DNA of 64,000 nucleotides from CBFHSD01 sp965658375 (GCA_965658375.1 CBFHSD010000001.1:66640-130639), one strand, 5' to 3'; numbered from the stretch's first letter, positions 8,227 to 17,589 are shown. Numbers and translations are program-made. The notes: a model not told the origin generated them from the letters alone.

Positions 8227-10164
8227 ATGGTATCCATTTTACAAAAACTTCATTCTAAAAAAGTCCTTTGTTGGCTCTTACTTTCTATACCGCTGGTGGG
8301 TCTTCCTCAGAAAGAACACCAGCATTTAAGCTGTTCTCATGCCAAAACAGCACTTGCTCATCAGTACAAATCTTCCGATGCCCGCTTCGAGAAATACGAC
8401 CTGGTTTTTGCCCACTTAAAAATTAAAAACAATCCAGCTAGCAGCTTCATCGAAGGAAGTGTTGACTATCGCATTCTTTGTCTCCAAATTTTGAACGAAG
8501 TGGTGTTTGAATTGGCTGAAAATATGACGGTTGACAGTGTGCTATTCGAAAATCAAAGCATTGGATTCCAGCATGATTCTTTATTGGTCATCACCTTGCC
8601 GCAAACAAAGCAAACCGGAGAAGAAATAGAACTTGAAATCATTTACCAGGGAAGCCCAGAAAGTGGCGGCTTGGGAACCTTCCAGCAAAATGAGCACAAT
8701 GGAGTTCCCATGGTATGGACCCTTTCTCAACCCTATGGCGCAAAAGCTTGGTGGCCTGTGAAACAAAGTTTGAATGACAAGTTTGATTCCGTTCGCATCT
8801 CTATCAGCACACCAAAACAGTACACCGCTGTTTCAAATGGGCTTTTAGTAAATACCACAGGAAACAACGCTTGGAAAACGCATACTTTCCAGCATGGACA
8901 TAGAATTCCAACCTACCTTATTGCATTTGCAATTACCGAATATGCCTATTCTACCTATGAATTGCCTTTAAGCTTGGGTAATTTAACCATGGAGAACTAC
9001 TTATTTACTTACACAGAAGAAGAGCTCTTGGGTGAAGCGAAAAAGGTAGATGGTGCCATGCGCTACTTTGATAGTCTTTTCCTACCTTACCCTTACATGG
9101 ACGAAAAATACGCGCATGCACAGTTTACTCGTGGTGGTGGCATGGAACACACCACTGTGAGCTTCATGGGAAATTTTCACCTTAACCTAGTGGTTCACGA
9201 ATTGGGGCACCATTGGTTTGGCAACTACACAACCTGTAACTCTTGGAGCGAAATATGGCTTAACGAAGGATTTGCGAGCTATTGCGAAGGTTTGTATTAC
9301 GAAGTGTTTGAAGGTGGTGCCTATTGGCAAACGTGGTTGGGACACACTTTAGAGAACGCAACCACCTATGATACGGGTTCTGTTTACGTTTATGACACGA
9401 CCGAAGTAAGCCGGGTTTTTGACTCTAAACTCTCGTACACGAAGGCAGCATATGTATTGCATCAATTGCGCTATCAAATTGGCGATGTCGCCTTTTTCGA
9501 AGGGCTAAGAACATACCTAAGCGATCCTGAAAATGCTTTTGGATTTACCTCTACAGAGAACTTAAAACAACATTTAGAAAATAGCAGTAGGCAAGATCTA
9601 AACGCATATTTCGATTACTTCATTTATGGAGAAGGGTATCCAAAGTTTACCATTAAATGGCAGAGAACAAACGAAGGGGTTCGTGGGCAAATCACTCAAA
9701 GCAATTCTGCCAAGAATGGAAATCTAGCCTCGTTGAAAATTCCACTTCACCTTGTAGGCTATGAACAAGACACCATTGTTCATGTAGAAAGCAGCGCTAC
9801 TTCGCATACTTTTCAGCTCCAAACCACTTTTAGAGTCAACGAAATCTCCTTTGATCCAGAGCATTGGATATTAACAAAAGAAACTGAAGTGATAAAAGAC
9901 CCGAGAGGTAGCACTATGGTAGTTTATCCCATTCCGGCTAAAAATCATGTTCATTTTACTGCTGAGAATAAAGATGAATTCTTTTCTCAAATCTATATTG
10001 TGAATGGCCTTGGTCAAGAAGTGTTCGCCTTTGAATCTGAAACTGCCGATGGAATCAACTACGTAAAAGTAGCCACCTCTCAATGGGAAAGCGGTATGTA
10101 CTTTGCACAAATTCATACTGCCGATGGAGGTCTCTTTCAACGGAAAATCAGCATAGAACAGTAA
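8227..10164 (+). CDS. Secreted M1 family metallopeptidase with T9SS sorting domain
   Basis: A 645-residue zinc aminopeptidase-like protein predicted to be exported. The start at 8227 gives a signal peptide (KKVLCWLLLSIPLVGLP); the in-frame start at 8044 would put 61 unrelated residues before it. Residues about 50-240 are the N-terminal beta domain of the family. The catalytic domain has the exopeptidase motif GGGMEH (303-308), zinc ligands HELGH (324-328) and the third ligand Glu347 in NEGFA. The last 80 residues form a T9SS type A C-terminal domain with YPIPAKNHVHF, NGLGQEVF and SGMYFAQI segments, so the enzyme should be released or anchored at the cell surface. It probably trims peptides outside the cell. 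It lacks the long C-terminal helical domain of PepN, as expected for its length. Confidence 0.93.
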   Translation: MVSILQKLHSKKVLCWLLLSIPLVGLPQKEHQHLSCSHAKTALAHQYKSSDARFEKYDLVFAHLKIKNNPASSFIEGSVDYRILCLQILNEVVFELAENMTVDSVLFENQSIGFQHDSLLVITLPQTKQTGEEIELEIIYQGSPESGGLGTFQQNEHNGVPMVWTLSQPYGAKAWWPVKQSLNDKFDSVRISISTPKQYTAVSNGLLVNTTGNNAWKTHTFQHGHRIPTYLIAFAITEYAYSTYELPLSLGNLTMENYLFTYTEEELLGEAKKVDGAMRYFDSLFLPYPYMDEKYAHAQFTRGGGMEHTTVSFMGNFHLNLVVHELGHHWFGNYTTCNSWSEIWLNEGFASYCEGLYYEVFEGGAYWQTWLGHTLENATTYDTGSVYVYDTTEVSRVFDSKLSYTKAAYVLHQLRYQIGDVAFFEGLRTYLSDPENAFGFTSTENLKQHLENSSRQDLNAYFDYFIYGEGYPKFTIKWQRTNEGVRGQITQSNSAKNGNLASLKIPLHLVGYEQDTIVHVESSATSHTFQLQTTFRVNEISFDPEHWILTKETEVIKDPRGSTMVVYPIPAKNHVHFTAENKDEFFSQIYIVNGLGQEVFAFESETADGINYVKVATSQWESGMYFAQIHTADGGLFQRKISIEQ

Positions 10165-10187
10165 ACAAGAGTGTTTACCTCTTGTTT
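10163..10187 (+). terminator. Possible weak terminator after the M1 peptidase
   Basis: AAACAAGAG (10163-10171) pairs with CTCTTGTTT (10179-10187) over a 7-base loop. The stem is AT-rich, overlaps the stop codon and has no clean T run, so termination may be partial and the PIG-L operon may receive read-through. Confidence 0.4.
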
Positions 10188-10231
10188 GATTGCTTAAATA
10201 GTACATTCGCTCAGAATATCGAAAAACAGTT

Positions 10232-12712
10232 ATGCGTCAACTCATTCTATCAGCCTTTACCTGCCTACTCCTTGGCAGTGCGTTTTCACAACAAACCAGT
10301 AGGCCAGCATCGTCAGAAATCAAGCAAGAGTTAGAAAAGTTGCTTGTGGTGGGCAATGTCATGTACTTTGCTGCACATCCAGATGATGAAAATACCCGCT
10401 TAATTGCTTGGTTAGCACAAGGCCAGAAGTACCGCACATCTTATTTCTCTTTGACAAGAGGTGGTGGTGGCCAAAATCTTATTGGAGATGAAAAAGGCGA
10501 AATGCTAGGGATCTTGAGATCGCAAGAATTACAAATGGCACGCAGCATAGATGGTGGCGAACAGTATTTCTCAAGAGCTATGGATTTTGGCTATTCAAAA
10601 TCTGTAGATGAGGTTTTTGAAAAATGGAATAAAGACAGCTTGGTTGCCGATGCAGTAAGTAGAATCCGTCAATTTAAACCCGATGTAATTGTTACCCGGT
10701 TCCCTCCAGATGAAAGAGCTGGTCATGGACAACACACAGCCAGCGCTATTGTGGCAGAAGAAGCGTTTGAAGCTGCTAACGATCCCAACAAATTTCCAGC
10801 ATCTGCCAAGAAATATGGCATTTGGAAAGTGCACCGCTTATTTTTTAATACGCACGCTTGGTTTGATAAATCAATTGATGAAAAGAAAGATAAGCTCATT
10901 GTGGTAAACGTGGGCGATTTTAACCCATTATTGGGGGAATCGTATACAGAAATAGCCTCTAAGGCCAGAAGCCAACACCGTTGCCAAGCCTTTGGAACAG
11001 CCTTGCAACGGGGCGACAGACCAGAATATTTAGAGTTGGTTAAAGGCGACCCTTTGGTAGACAAGAAAATTTTTGATGGCATTGTTCCCAATTGGTCAAG
11101 AATTAGAGGTGGCTATGAAGTTCAAGACCTCTTGGTTGAGATCAATAATAACTTCGATTATTCAGACCCCTCTAAGTCTATTGAAGGTTTGGCCTTAGTG
11201 CTGGAAATGATAGATGCAATGCCCGATTTTCCTTGGAAAGAGCAAAAGCAAAAAGACGTTGTAGATATTATGAAATGGTGTGCTGGAATTCACACTTCTT
11301 TTACTACGTTAAACCCTAAACTGGTTGTTGGATCTCAAACTCCTGTAGAACTTGAGGTGGTGGTACAAGGCCAGAAAAAAATGTTTTTAAAAGAAATTCG
11401 TGTGCATGGAAAAACACTTGAAGCCAATCAATCTATTTCAAATACCATTACTACTTGGTACGATACTTTGGCATTTGGCAAGCGTGTTTCACAGCCTTAT
11501 TGGTTAGAAGATGCAGTGGAAAGCGACATGTATCAAATAAGCAACAAAAACCTGCTTGGTCTTCCTGAAAACCCACCCATAGCTTACGCTGAGTTTGTTT
11601 TTGAAACACCGTATTTGCCGCTGATTATTCGTGAACCCATCCAATACGCCTGGGTAGACCGATCCATTGGTGAATTGCAGCGTCCGGTGGCCATTATTCC
11701 TCCAGTATCCTCTCAAATCACGAATAAGGTATACCTCTTTGCCAATGACAGTACTCAAGAAATTAAAGTGCGCATCAAAGCGCATCGAGATATGGCAGAA
11801 GTAAAAGTATCTCCCAACTTGCCAAAAGGGTGGAATGCATTGGTTCAAGACACCACCATAAAAGAGCTGAAAAATGGTCAAGTGTATGAAGTGGGCTTTC
11901 AAATTGCACCGCCTAAAAAAAGCAGCCAAGGTTACGTGAGCATCGCGTTGCAAGTGGGTAGTGAAGTATACACGCAACATGTGCAAGAAATAGCCTATGA
12001 TCATATCCCTACGCAAGTAGTTTTGCCGCCAACAAAGGCAAAATTGGTGAAAGAAGACATTCAAATTGCTGGCGCCAATATTGGTTACATCATGGGGTCT
12101 GGAGATGAAATTCCGCAGGCCTTAAGTCAGCTTGGTTATGCCGTAACATTGATTGAACCCAAAAACGTAACACTGGCCTATTTGCAAGAATTTGATGCTG
12201 TTATTTCTGGAATTCGCGCATACAATAGGCTAGATGAGATCACAGAAATTCACGAAATGCTACTCGAATATGTACGCAAGGGTGGTAAGTATGTGGTTCA
12301 ATACAATACCAGTTATTCATTAAAAACTGAAGAACTTGGACCTTATCCCTTAAAAATTGGCCGAGGCAGAGTAACTGATGAGTTCTCTGAGGTTCGCTTG
12401 CTTCAAAAAGACCATCCGATTCTCAATTACCCAAACAACATAAGCCATGCTGATTTTGAAGGCTGGGTGCAAGAACGCGGTCTATACTTTGCTAAAGAGT
12501 GGGATGAGCAATATACCTCGTTGATTTCTTGGAATGATAAAGGCGCTAATCCAGAGCTTGGTGGTCTTCTCGTGGCTGAATATGGCGAAGGTGCCTTTGT
12601 GTATACAGGCATCTCCTTTTTCAGAGAATTACCTGCTGGTGTACCAGGAGCTTTCAAGCTGTTCGCCAATATTATTGCTCAAGTGCAAGCAACAGAAGAA
12701 GAAAATGAATAA
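10232..12712 (+). CDS. Exported PIG-L (LmbE) family deacetylase with C-terminal GATase-like domain
   Basis: An 826-residue protein starting with a cleavable signal peptide (MRQLILSAFTCLLLGSAFSQ). Residues about 40-260 form a PIG-L/LmbE domain with the zinc/catalytic motif AHPDDE (48-53) and the second histidine site GHGQH (164-168). This family removes acetyl groups from N-acetylglucosamine-type sugars. The middle part is beta-rich. Residues about 615-826 resemble a class I glutamine amidotransferase-like or ThuA-like fold (GEGAFVYTGISFFRELPAG near the end), probably non-catalytic. At over 800 residues it is much longer than the roughly 230-240-residue bacillithiol enzyme BshB1. The stop codon overlaps the start of the small membrane peptide (ATGAATAA), and a sodium symporter follows, so import of the deacetylated sugar is an attractive guess. 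The substrate is unknown. Confidence 0.88.
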   Translation: MRQLILSAFTCLLLGSAFSQQTSRPASSEIKQELEKLLVVGNVMYFAAHPDDENTRLIAWLAQGQKYRTSYFSLTRGGGGQNLIGDEKGEMLGILRSQELQMARSIDGGEQYFSRAMDFGYSKSVDEVFEKWNKDSLVADAVSRIRQFKPDVIVTRFPPDERAGHGQHTASAIVAEEAFEAANDPNKFPASAKKYGIWKVHRLFFNTHAWFDKSIDEKKDKLIVVNVGDFNPLLGESYTEIASKARSQHRCQAFGTALQRGDRPEYLELVKGDPLVDKKIFDGIVPNWSRIRGGYEVQDLLVEINNNFDYSDPSKSIEGLALVLEMIDAMPDFPWKEQKQKDVVDIMKWCAGIHTSFTTLNPKLVVGSQTPVELEVVVQGQKKMFLKEIRVHGKTLEANQSISNTITTWYDTLAFGKRVSQPYWLEDAVESDMYQISNKNLLGLPENPPIAYAEFVFETPYLPLIIREPIQYAWVDRSIGELQRPVAIIPPVSSQITNKVYLFANDSTQEIKVRIKAHRDMAEVKVSPNLPKGWNALVQDTTIKELKNGQVYEVGFQIAPPKKSSQGYVSIALQVGSEVYTQHVQEIAYDHIPTQVVLPPTKAKLVKEDIQIAGANIGYIMGSGDEIPQALSQLGYAVTLIEPKNVTLAYLQEFDAVISGIRAYNRLDEITEIHEMLLEYVRKGGKYVVQYNTSYSLKTEELGPYPLKIGRGRVTDEFSEVRLLQKDHPILNYPNNISHADFEGWVQERGLYFAKEWDEQYTSLISWNDKGANPELGGLLVAEYGEGAFVYTGISFFRELPAGVPGAFKLFANIIAQVQATEEENE

Positions 12713-12809
12713 AGAAAAGGCCGTTCAGTGGAAGCGTATGTACCTCTTTGTAATTGGCATGCTCATTATTGAAATTCTTGTCTTCTACTATATTTCAACC
12801 CTTTGGTAA
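12705..12809 (+). CDS. 34-residue membrane peptide, translationally coupled
   Basis: A short frame of 34 residues, MNKEKAVQWKRMYLFV onward: a positively charged N-terminus followed by one membrane segment of about 21 residues. The ATG overlaps the end of the deacetylase gene by 8 bp, and the stop codon is one base before the symporter ATG, so all three are translated as a tight unit. Small one-helix proteins next to sodium:solute symporters are known (for example the DUF485/DUF997 families, which have two helices). This one is shorter and I do not recognise its family. It may be an accessory subunit of the symporter; that is inference from context. Confidence 0.75.
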   Translation: MNKEKAVQWKRMYLFVIGMLIIEILVFYYISTLW

Positions 12810-12810
12810 T

Positions 12811-14514
12811 ATGGAAGCACTAGACTGGCTTGTTTTAATATTAACCCTTGCGGCTATTGTGGGTTACGGAGCTTGGAAAACCCGCAAAAACAATACGCTA
12901 GATGGCTACCTCAAAGGAGGCAACTCCATGCGCTGGTCTACCATTGGACTGAGCATTATGGCTACGCAGGCAAGCGCTATTACCTTTTTAAGCACACCTG
13001 GCCAAGCTTACGAAGATGGTATGGGTTTCATTCAGTTTTACTTTGGTTTGCCAATAGCCATGGTCTTAGTTTCTGCATTTTTTATTCCTAATTACTATAA
13101 GCTTAATGTTTTTACCGCGTACGAATACCTAGAAAAACGCTTCGACCAACGCATCCGCTTATTCACCGCATTTTTATTCTTAGTTTCTAGAGGTTTAGCC
13201 GCTGGTATTACCATTTACGCTCCGGCCATTATCTTAAGTACGATCTTGGGTTGGAACCTCAACCTCATGAATGTAGCTGTAGGAACCCTGGTGATTGTGT
13301 ACACCGTAAGCGGTGGAACCAAAGCTGTAAGTCTGACCCAAAAATGGCAGATGGCCGTCATCTTTACGGGAATGATCATCGCTTTTGTCTACATGGTTTC
13401 TGGAATTCCAGAACAGGTTTCTTTCATGGATTCCATTGAAATTGCAGGTGTTTTAGGCAAAATGGAAATTGTAGATACTTCGATAGATTTTTCAAATCGC
13501 TACACCTTAGTAAGTGGTTTAACGGGCGGCTTATTCTTATCTCTTTCTTATTTTGGAACCGATCAAAGTCAGGTGCAGCGTTATTTAGGCGGGAAAAGCC
13601 TTCAAGAATCGCGATTAGGCTTGATGTTTAATGGCTTGCTGAAGGTTCCCATGCAGTTTTTCATCCTTTTGATTGGGATTATGCTTTTTGTGTTTTATCA
13701 GTTTCAAGCACCTCCCGCTTTCTTTAACCAACAAGGGTTAGCTGCGGTGAAAGCAAGTGCTGAAGGCAAGAACATTACCCAGCTAGAAAGTGAATTTCAT
13801 CTGGTTCACGAAGAAAAAAAGGAGCTGCTTACAGCCTACACAGGCAGTAGTGAAACAGAAAGAAAAAGCATAGAACCTCAAATTCAAGCGTTACAAATAG
13901 AGCAACGAGCCATCCGCAGCGACATCAAAAAAGAGATTGAACGCATTGACGATCGTATAGAAACAAAAGACAGCGATTACATCTTCCTCACCTTTGTCCT
14001 CAAATACTTGCCCCACGGCCTTATTGGTTTACTGCTAGCAGTAATATTTAGTGCAGCTATGAGCAGCACTGCAGGAGAACTTAACGCTCTAGCAAGCACT
14101 ACCATGGTAGATTATGTACAAACCCTCAGCTCCAAAACATTTACAGATCTAGAGCAGGTGCGCATCTCTAAGTGGATTACCGTAGCTTGGGGTGTTGCTG
14201 CCATAGGCATTGCATTGAGTGCCTCTTTGTTCGACAATTTGATACAGTTAGTGAACATTCTTGGTTCACTCTTTTATGGAACTATTTTGGGTATTTTCTT
14301 AACAGCCTTCTTCTTAAAAAGAATACAAGCCTTTGCCATCCTTATTGCGGCATTTATTGCAGAAGCAACTGTTCTCTTCATTCATTTGGGGGTAACCCTA
14401 GAGTGGTTTAAATTCAGTTATCTCATGTACAATGTTATTGGCTGCCTTGCCGTTGTTCTACTGGCCATTTTAATTCAGTTTTTTAGTAGGGAAAGAATAG
14501 TAAACACCAATTAA
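12811..14514 (+). CDS. Sodium:solute symporter (SSS family)
   Basis: A 567-residue polytopic membrane protein with about 13 hydrophobic segments. The start at 12811 directly follows the stop of the small membrane peptide and gives the normal outward-facing first helix. The GGNSMRWSTIGLSIMATQAS region (about residues 36-55) is the conserved SSS core around helix 1, which carries sodium-site residues, and GTDQSQVQRYLGGKS is the usual loop motif after helix 6-7. Unusually, about 80 residues (around 310-390) between two membrane segments form a charged, coiled-coil-like stretch rich in E, K, R and Q. The substrate is probably a sugar or a related small organic molecule, given the co-transcribed PIG-L deacetylase. 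Confidence 0.9.
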   Translation: MEALDWLVLILTLAAIVGYGAWKTRKNNTLDGYLKGGNSMRWSTIGLSIMATQASAITFLSTPGQAYEDGMGFIQFYFGLPIAMVLVSAFFIPNYYKLNVFTAYEYLEKRFDQRIRLFTAFLFLVSRGLAAGITIYAPAIILSTILGWNLNLMNVAVGTLVIVYTVSGGTKAVSLTQKWQMAVIFTGMIIAFVYMVSGIPEQVSFMDSIEIAGVLGKMEIVDTSIDFSNRYTLVSGLTGGLFLSLSYFGTDQSQVQRYLGGKSLQESRLGLMFNGLLKVPMQFFILLIGIMLFVFYQFQAPPAFFNQQGLAAVKASAEGKNITQLESEFHLVHEEKKELLTAYTGSSETERKSIEPQIQALQIEQRAIRSDIKKEIERIDDRIETKDSDYIFLTFVLKYLPHGLIGLLLAVIFSAAMSSTAGELNALASTTMVDYVQTLSSKTFTDLEQVRISKWITVAWGVAAIGIALSASLFDNLIQLVNILGSLFYGTILGIFLTAFFLKRIQAFAILIAAFIAEATVLFIHLGVTLEWFKFSYLMYNVIGCLAVVLLAILIQFFSRERIVNTN

Positions 14515-14690
14515 AAGGCGTCTTAAAATGTCTTGCTTCATTTATATAATGCATGACTGTTAGCCTGCCTCTTTTCAAGCTAACCGAGCTGACTTTTAGC
14601 CTTGGCAAAAAGAAGAAGACTTAGCCGTTCTTTTTTCGATCTATTTTCATACCTTTTTGACATCTAAAAAGGTTTCCAAGAATACTCTGT

Positions 14691-15833
14691 ATGAAAGGCT
14701 TATCACTCTTCATGACTCTAGCGTTATTGTTAAATATTCCAACAATTTTCGCCCAAAATATTTCTTACAATCAAGCTTTATAATACAACAAAAAATGCAT
14801 GAGCCTGGCTGTTACAGGTCAAAAAGACAGTGCATTATACTACGGCAATACAGCCATTGCACTGTTTTCGACTCATGATTCTATGTACGCTCAATTAGAA
14901 GAGAGCTACCAGCGTTTAGGTATAGCCTATGCCGTGATTAGAGAATATGACTCCTCAACTATTTATAATGATAGTGCATTGAAATATGCAGAGCTTTCTC
15001 ATGATACCTTTCTATGGGCGTACACTTTAAGAAATGAAGGGATAAATCATCAATATCAAGGAGACTTAAACTTCGCAACAATTCACTTTTATAAATCTCT
15101 AGAGCTCTTTGAGCTGATTGAAGACCCCAAATTCTCAGCCCTTTTATACTTACATTTAGGAAATCTTTTCTATGAATTACAAGGCTATACGGAAGCGGAG
15201 GAGTTCTTTTTAAAAGCCATTTCTACCATAGATGAATGTGCCTGTCTAGAAAGCGAGCTTGGCAACGCCTACAATGGTCTTGGAAATGCACTAAATGGTC
15301 AAGGTTTAGACTCCGATTCTGTTTTAAGAGTGGCTGGAAATTACTTTCTTTCTTTAGAAAACCCTTCAGGTTACGGGATTGTATTAAACAACCTCGGGAA
15401 TAATTTCCTCCATATCAGAATCGAGAATGACTCTGCTAAGGCTTACTACCTCAAAGCGCTTTCTATTATCAATTCTAGCAGGTTCAAAAACTATTTACCT
15501 GGCATTTATGTTAATCTAGGAATTCTTTACCGGAGAGAAAAGCAAATTGACAGTTCTCTGCATTACTTGGATAAAGGAACCAAGCTAGCCGTCAAATACA
15601 ATCAAAACAACATACTTAGAAACGGCCTCTTCGAATACGCGGAGTATTACAAATCTATTAACGGCTACGATCGCACACTATTCTATAGCGATTCTGCATA
15701 TGCAATTTCTATGAAGTTGTTAGGAGAAGATAATCTTATTGCAGCAGAGCTAAAAAATATAAGGTTCAACATTGCAAAAACAGAGAAAGAAAATGCTGCC
15801 TTGAAAAAGATTCAAGAGCTCAACGAAAAATGA
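14691..15833 (+). pseudogene. TPR-repeat protein gene broken by an in-frame TAA
   Basis: One reading frame from ATG 14691 encodes a good signal peptide (MKGLSLFMTLALLLNIPTIFA, ending FAQ), then TAA at 14781-14783, then continues without a shift as a TPR protein (first internal ATG 14799, 344 residues). The residues either side of the stop (SYNQAL, then YNKKCMSLA...DSALYYGNTAI) fit a continuous TPR helix pair, so the stop is a nonsense change inside the repeat region. At least six TPR-like units follow, with the DSALYYxxxA pattern. The protein ends in ENAALKKIQELNEK, a coiled segment that in related Bacteroidota sensors precedes a membrane helix and a helix-turn-helix; here it stops and runs into a truncated XRE gene. 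Translation from 14799 would lack the signal peptide. Probably decayed, unless the stop is a sequencing error. Confidence 0.75.
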
Positions 15834-16003
15834 AATTGAAAGAACTATCAGAACAGGTTGGCGTTTCTACAGTCAACCTATCCATTTTGAAACAAGGAAA
15901 AGTGAAAGCCATCCGTTTTTCAACCTTAGAAGCCATCTGCAAAGTATTAGACTGCCAGCCTGGAGATATTTTGGCTTACGAGCAAGAAGATAATGCTGTG
16001 TAA
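15830..16003 (+). CDS. Short XRE-type helix-turn-helix protein, probably N-terminally truncated
   Basis: A 57-residue frame overlapping the TPR stop by ATGA. The sequence LKELSEQVGVSTVNLSILKQ and IRFSTLEAICKVLDCQPGDI matches the small Cro/CI-like regulators (YozG type), which normally have about 10-15 more residues (first helix) in front. In the same frame, upstream of the ATG, the codons read RAQRK, which resembles the missing LAKRK part, but there is no start codon further upstream that would not run deep into the TPR gene. This suggests that a deletion fused the two genes. DNA binding with a partial helix 1 is doubtful. Confidence 0.65.
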   Translation: MKLKELSEQVGVSTVNLSILKQGKVKAIRFSTLEAICKVLDCQPGDILAYEQEDNAV

Positions 16004-16047
16004 AACGATTAAAAACCATTTCATTTGCAACAAGAATCTAAATAATT

Positions 16048-16485
16048 ATGGAGAATAAAAATATCAACGCTTCCAAAGCTCCAAAGCCGGTAGGACTTTA
16101 TCCACATGCACGTAAAGTGGGAAACCTTCTTTTTCTTTCTGGTGTTGGACCCAGAGTAGCAGGTTCTGATTCCAATGACTCGGGTGTTCCTGGGCTAGAA
16201 TTGGATCACAACGGAAACTTCAAAGCTTTTGATTTTGAAGCTCAGGTACACAGCGTTTTCAATAATGTGAGGCAAGTGCTTGAAGCTTCAGGCTCTAGCT
16301 GGGATAAACTGGTAGATATTCAAGTGTTTTTAGTAGACATGAAACGTGATTTTCAAACCTTTAATCGCATTTATGCGGAATATTTTAAAGATGTAGAAAA
16401 TAAGCCATGCAGAACAACAGTGGCCATCAATGCCCTGCCAACACCAATTGCCATTGAGTTAAAGTGTGTAGCAGAAGTGAGCTAA
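16048..16485 (+). CDS. RidA-family deaminase, probable 2-aminomuconate deaminase
   Basis: A 145-residue protein of the RidA/YjgF/UK114 fold: an N-terminal APKPVGLYPHARKVGNLLFL block, then SGVGPRV, a VxxxFxNVRQVLEASGSSWDKLV helix and the C-terminal CRTTVAINALPTPIAIELKCVA. The GLYPHARKVGNLLF/SGVGPRV start resembles the aminomuconate deaminases of tryptophan and nitrobenzoate catabolism (NbaF/AmnE type) more than housekeeping RidA. The Arg in PCRTTVA is the usual substrate carboxylate anchor. HAAO, ACMSD and an AMSDH in the same window support that role, although they lie 8-32 kb away. The alternative is a general enamine/imine deaminase. It is convergent with asd, 12 bp between stops. Confidence 0.8.
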   Translation: MENKNINASKAPKPVGLYPHARKVGNLLFLSGVGPRVAGSDSNDSGVPGLELDHNGNFKAFDFEAQVHSVFNNVRQVLEASGSSWDKLVDIQVFLVDMKRDFQTFNRIYAEYFKDVENKPCRTTVAINALPTPIAIELKCVAEVS

Positions 16486-16497
16486 GCCAATAAGAAA

Positions 16498-17496
16498 TTA
16501 GATGCCGTTCAAAAGCTGATGTTCCATTAAATATTCGGCTATTTGAATGGCATTTGTTGCTGCACCTTTTCTTAAGTTATCTGAAACTACCCAAAAATTC
16601 AATGCGTTTTCTCGTGTAAAATCTCTACGAATTCTTCCTACAAACACATCATCTTTTTCATGAGCAAATAATGGCATGGGGTAGGTATTTGTATCTGGGT
16701 TGTCTTGCAGCTTAACGCCATCTGTATCATGCAAAAGCTTGCGCACATTTCCCAAATCAAAAGCTTTCCCAAATTCAACATTTACAGACTCGCTATGCCC
16801 ACCACTCACCGGAACACGAACTGCTGTAGCTACCACTTGCACCCCATCATCTCCTAAAATTTTCTTGGTTTCGTTGGTCAGCTTCATCTCTTCTTTGGTG
16901 TAGTCATTCTCTAAAAACACATCGCAATGCGGCAAGCAGTTTTGATCTATCGGATACGGATAGGCCATTTCGCCCTTGTCTCCTGCTCGCTCATTATGCA
17001 TTTGCTCTATTGCTGCCTTTCCGGTTCCAGAAATGCTTTGGTAAGTGCTCACAATTACCCGTTGAATGTCATAGGCCTTGTTTAAGGGGTTCAGCACTAT
17101 TACCAATTGAATGGTGCTGCAATTTGGATTGGCAATGATTTTATCTTGAGCCGTTAACTCGTGGGCATTAATTTCTGGAACTACCAATTTAATGTTGGGG
17201 TCCATTCGCCAAGCCGAGCTATTGTCTATGACGGTTACACCTTTTTCTGCAAACTTTGGCGCCCACTCTTTAGAAGTATTCCCTCCTGCAGAGAATAAGG
17301 CTAGGTCTAAGTCTTTTTCCAATGCTTCTTCCAACGTGAGCACAGTGTACTTCTTTCCGTTGAATTCAATTTGAGATCCCGCACTTCTTTTTGATGCTAC
17401 GGGAAACAACTCACTTACAGGAAAACCACGCTGTGCTAATAGCTTTAACATTACTCTGCCTACCATACCGGTAGCGCCAACCACTGCAACTTTCAT
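16498..17496 (-). CDS. asd: Aspartate-semialdehyde dehydrogenase
   Basis: Makes aspartate-4-semialdehyde from aspartyl phosphate with NADPH, the branch point to lysine/diaminopimelate, threonine and methionine. A 332-residue product, normal for the family. The N-terminus MKVAVVGATGMVGR is the dinucleotide fold, the nucleophile is Cys126 in NPNCSTIQL, SGTGKAAIEQ follows, and Arg227/His234 lie in RVPVSGGHSESV. The start at 17496 is chosen because the Rossmann fold begins at once; the upstream in-frame start at 17562 would add 22 residues not seen in the family. A stand-alone gene, convergent with the RidA gene. Confidence 0.95.
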   Translation of the reverse strand: MKVAVVGATGMVGRVMLKLLAQRGFPVSELFPVASKRSAGSQIEFNGKKYTVLTLEEALEKDLDLALFSAGGNTSKEWAPKFAEKGVTVIDNSSAWRMDPNIKLVVPEINAHELTAQDKIIANPNCSTIQLVIVLNPLNKAYDIQRVIVSTYQSISGTGKAAIEQMHNERAGDKGEMAYPYPIDQNCLPHCDVFLENDYTKEEMKLTNETKKILGDDGVQVVATAVRVPVSGGHSESVNVEFGKAFDLGNVRKLLHDTDGVKLQDNPDTNTYPMPLFAHEKDDVFVGRIRRDFTRENALNFWVVSDNLRKGAATNAIQIAEYLMEHQLLNGI

Positions 17497-17581
17497 AAAG
17501 CAAAAATGAACAATGCTAGAGAGATAATAATGAATGAATCCATTTTTAACGGAATCGTCCAAATAAAATTCAATTTTAACC

Positions 17582-17589
17582 TAGTTTTG
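17582..17589 (+). promoter_or_regulatory. -7 promoter box (TAGTTTTG) of the first LTD protein gene
   Basis: TAGTTTTG fits TAnnTTTG and ends 17 bases before the ATG at 17607. No clear TTG is seen at -33. Confidence 0.5.

Noticed and set aside
11504..12064. 186-codon open frame on the minus strand inside the PIG-L gene
   Set aside because: Fully within a well-supported coding region, with no family features; a shadow frame.
14617..14637. AAAGAA...TTCTTT hairpin after the symporter gene as a terminator
   Set aside because: Only six AT-rich pairs, and about 100 bases from the stop; too weak to list.
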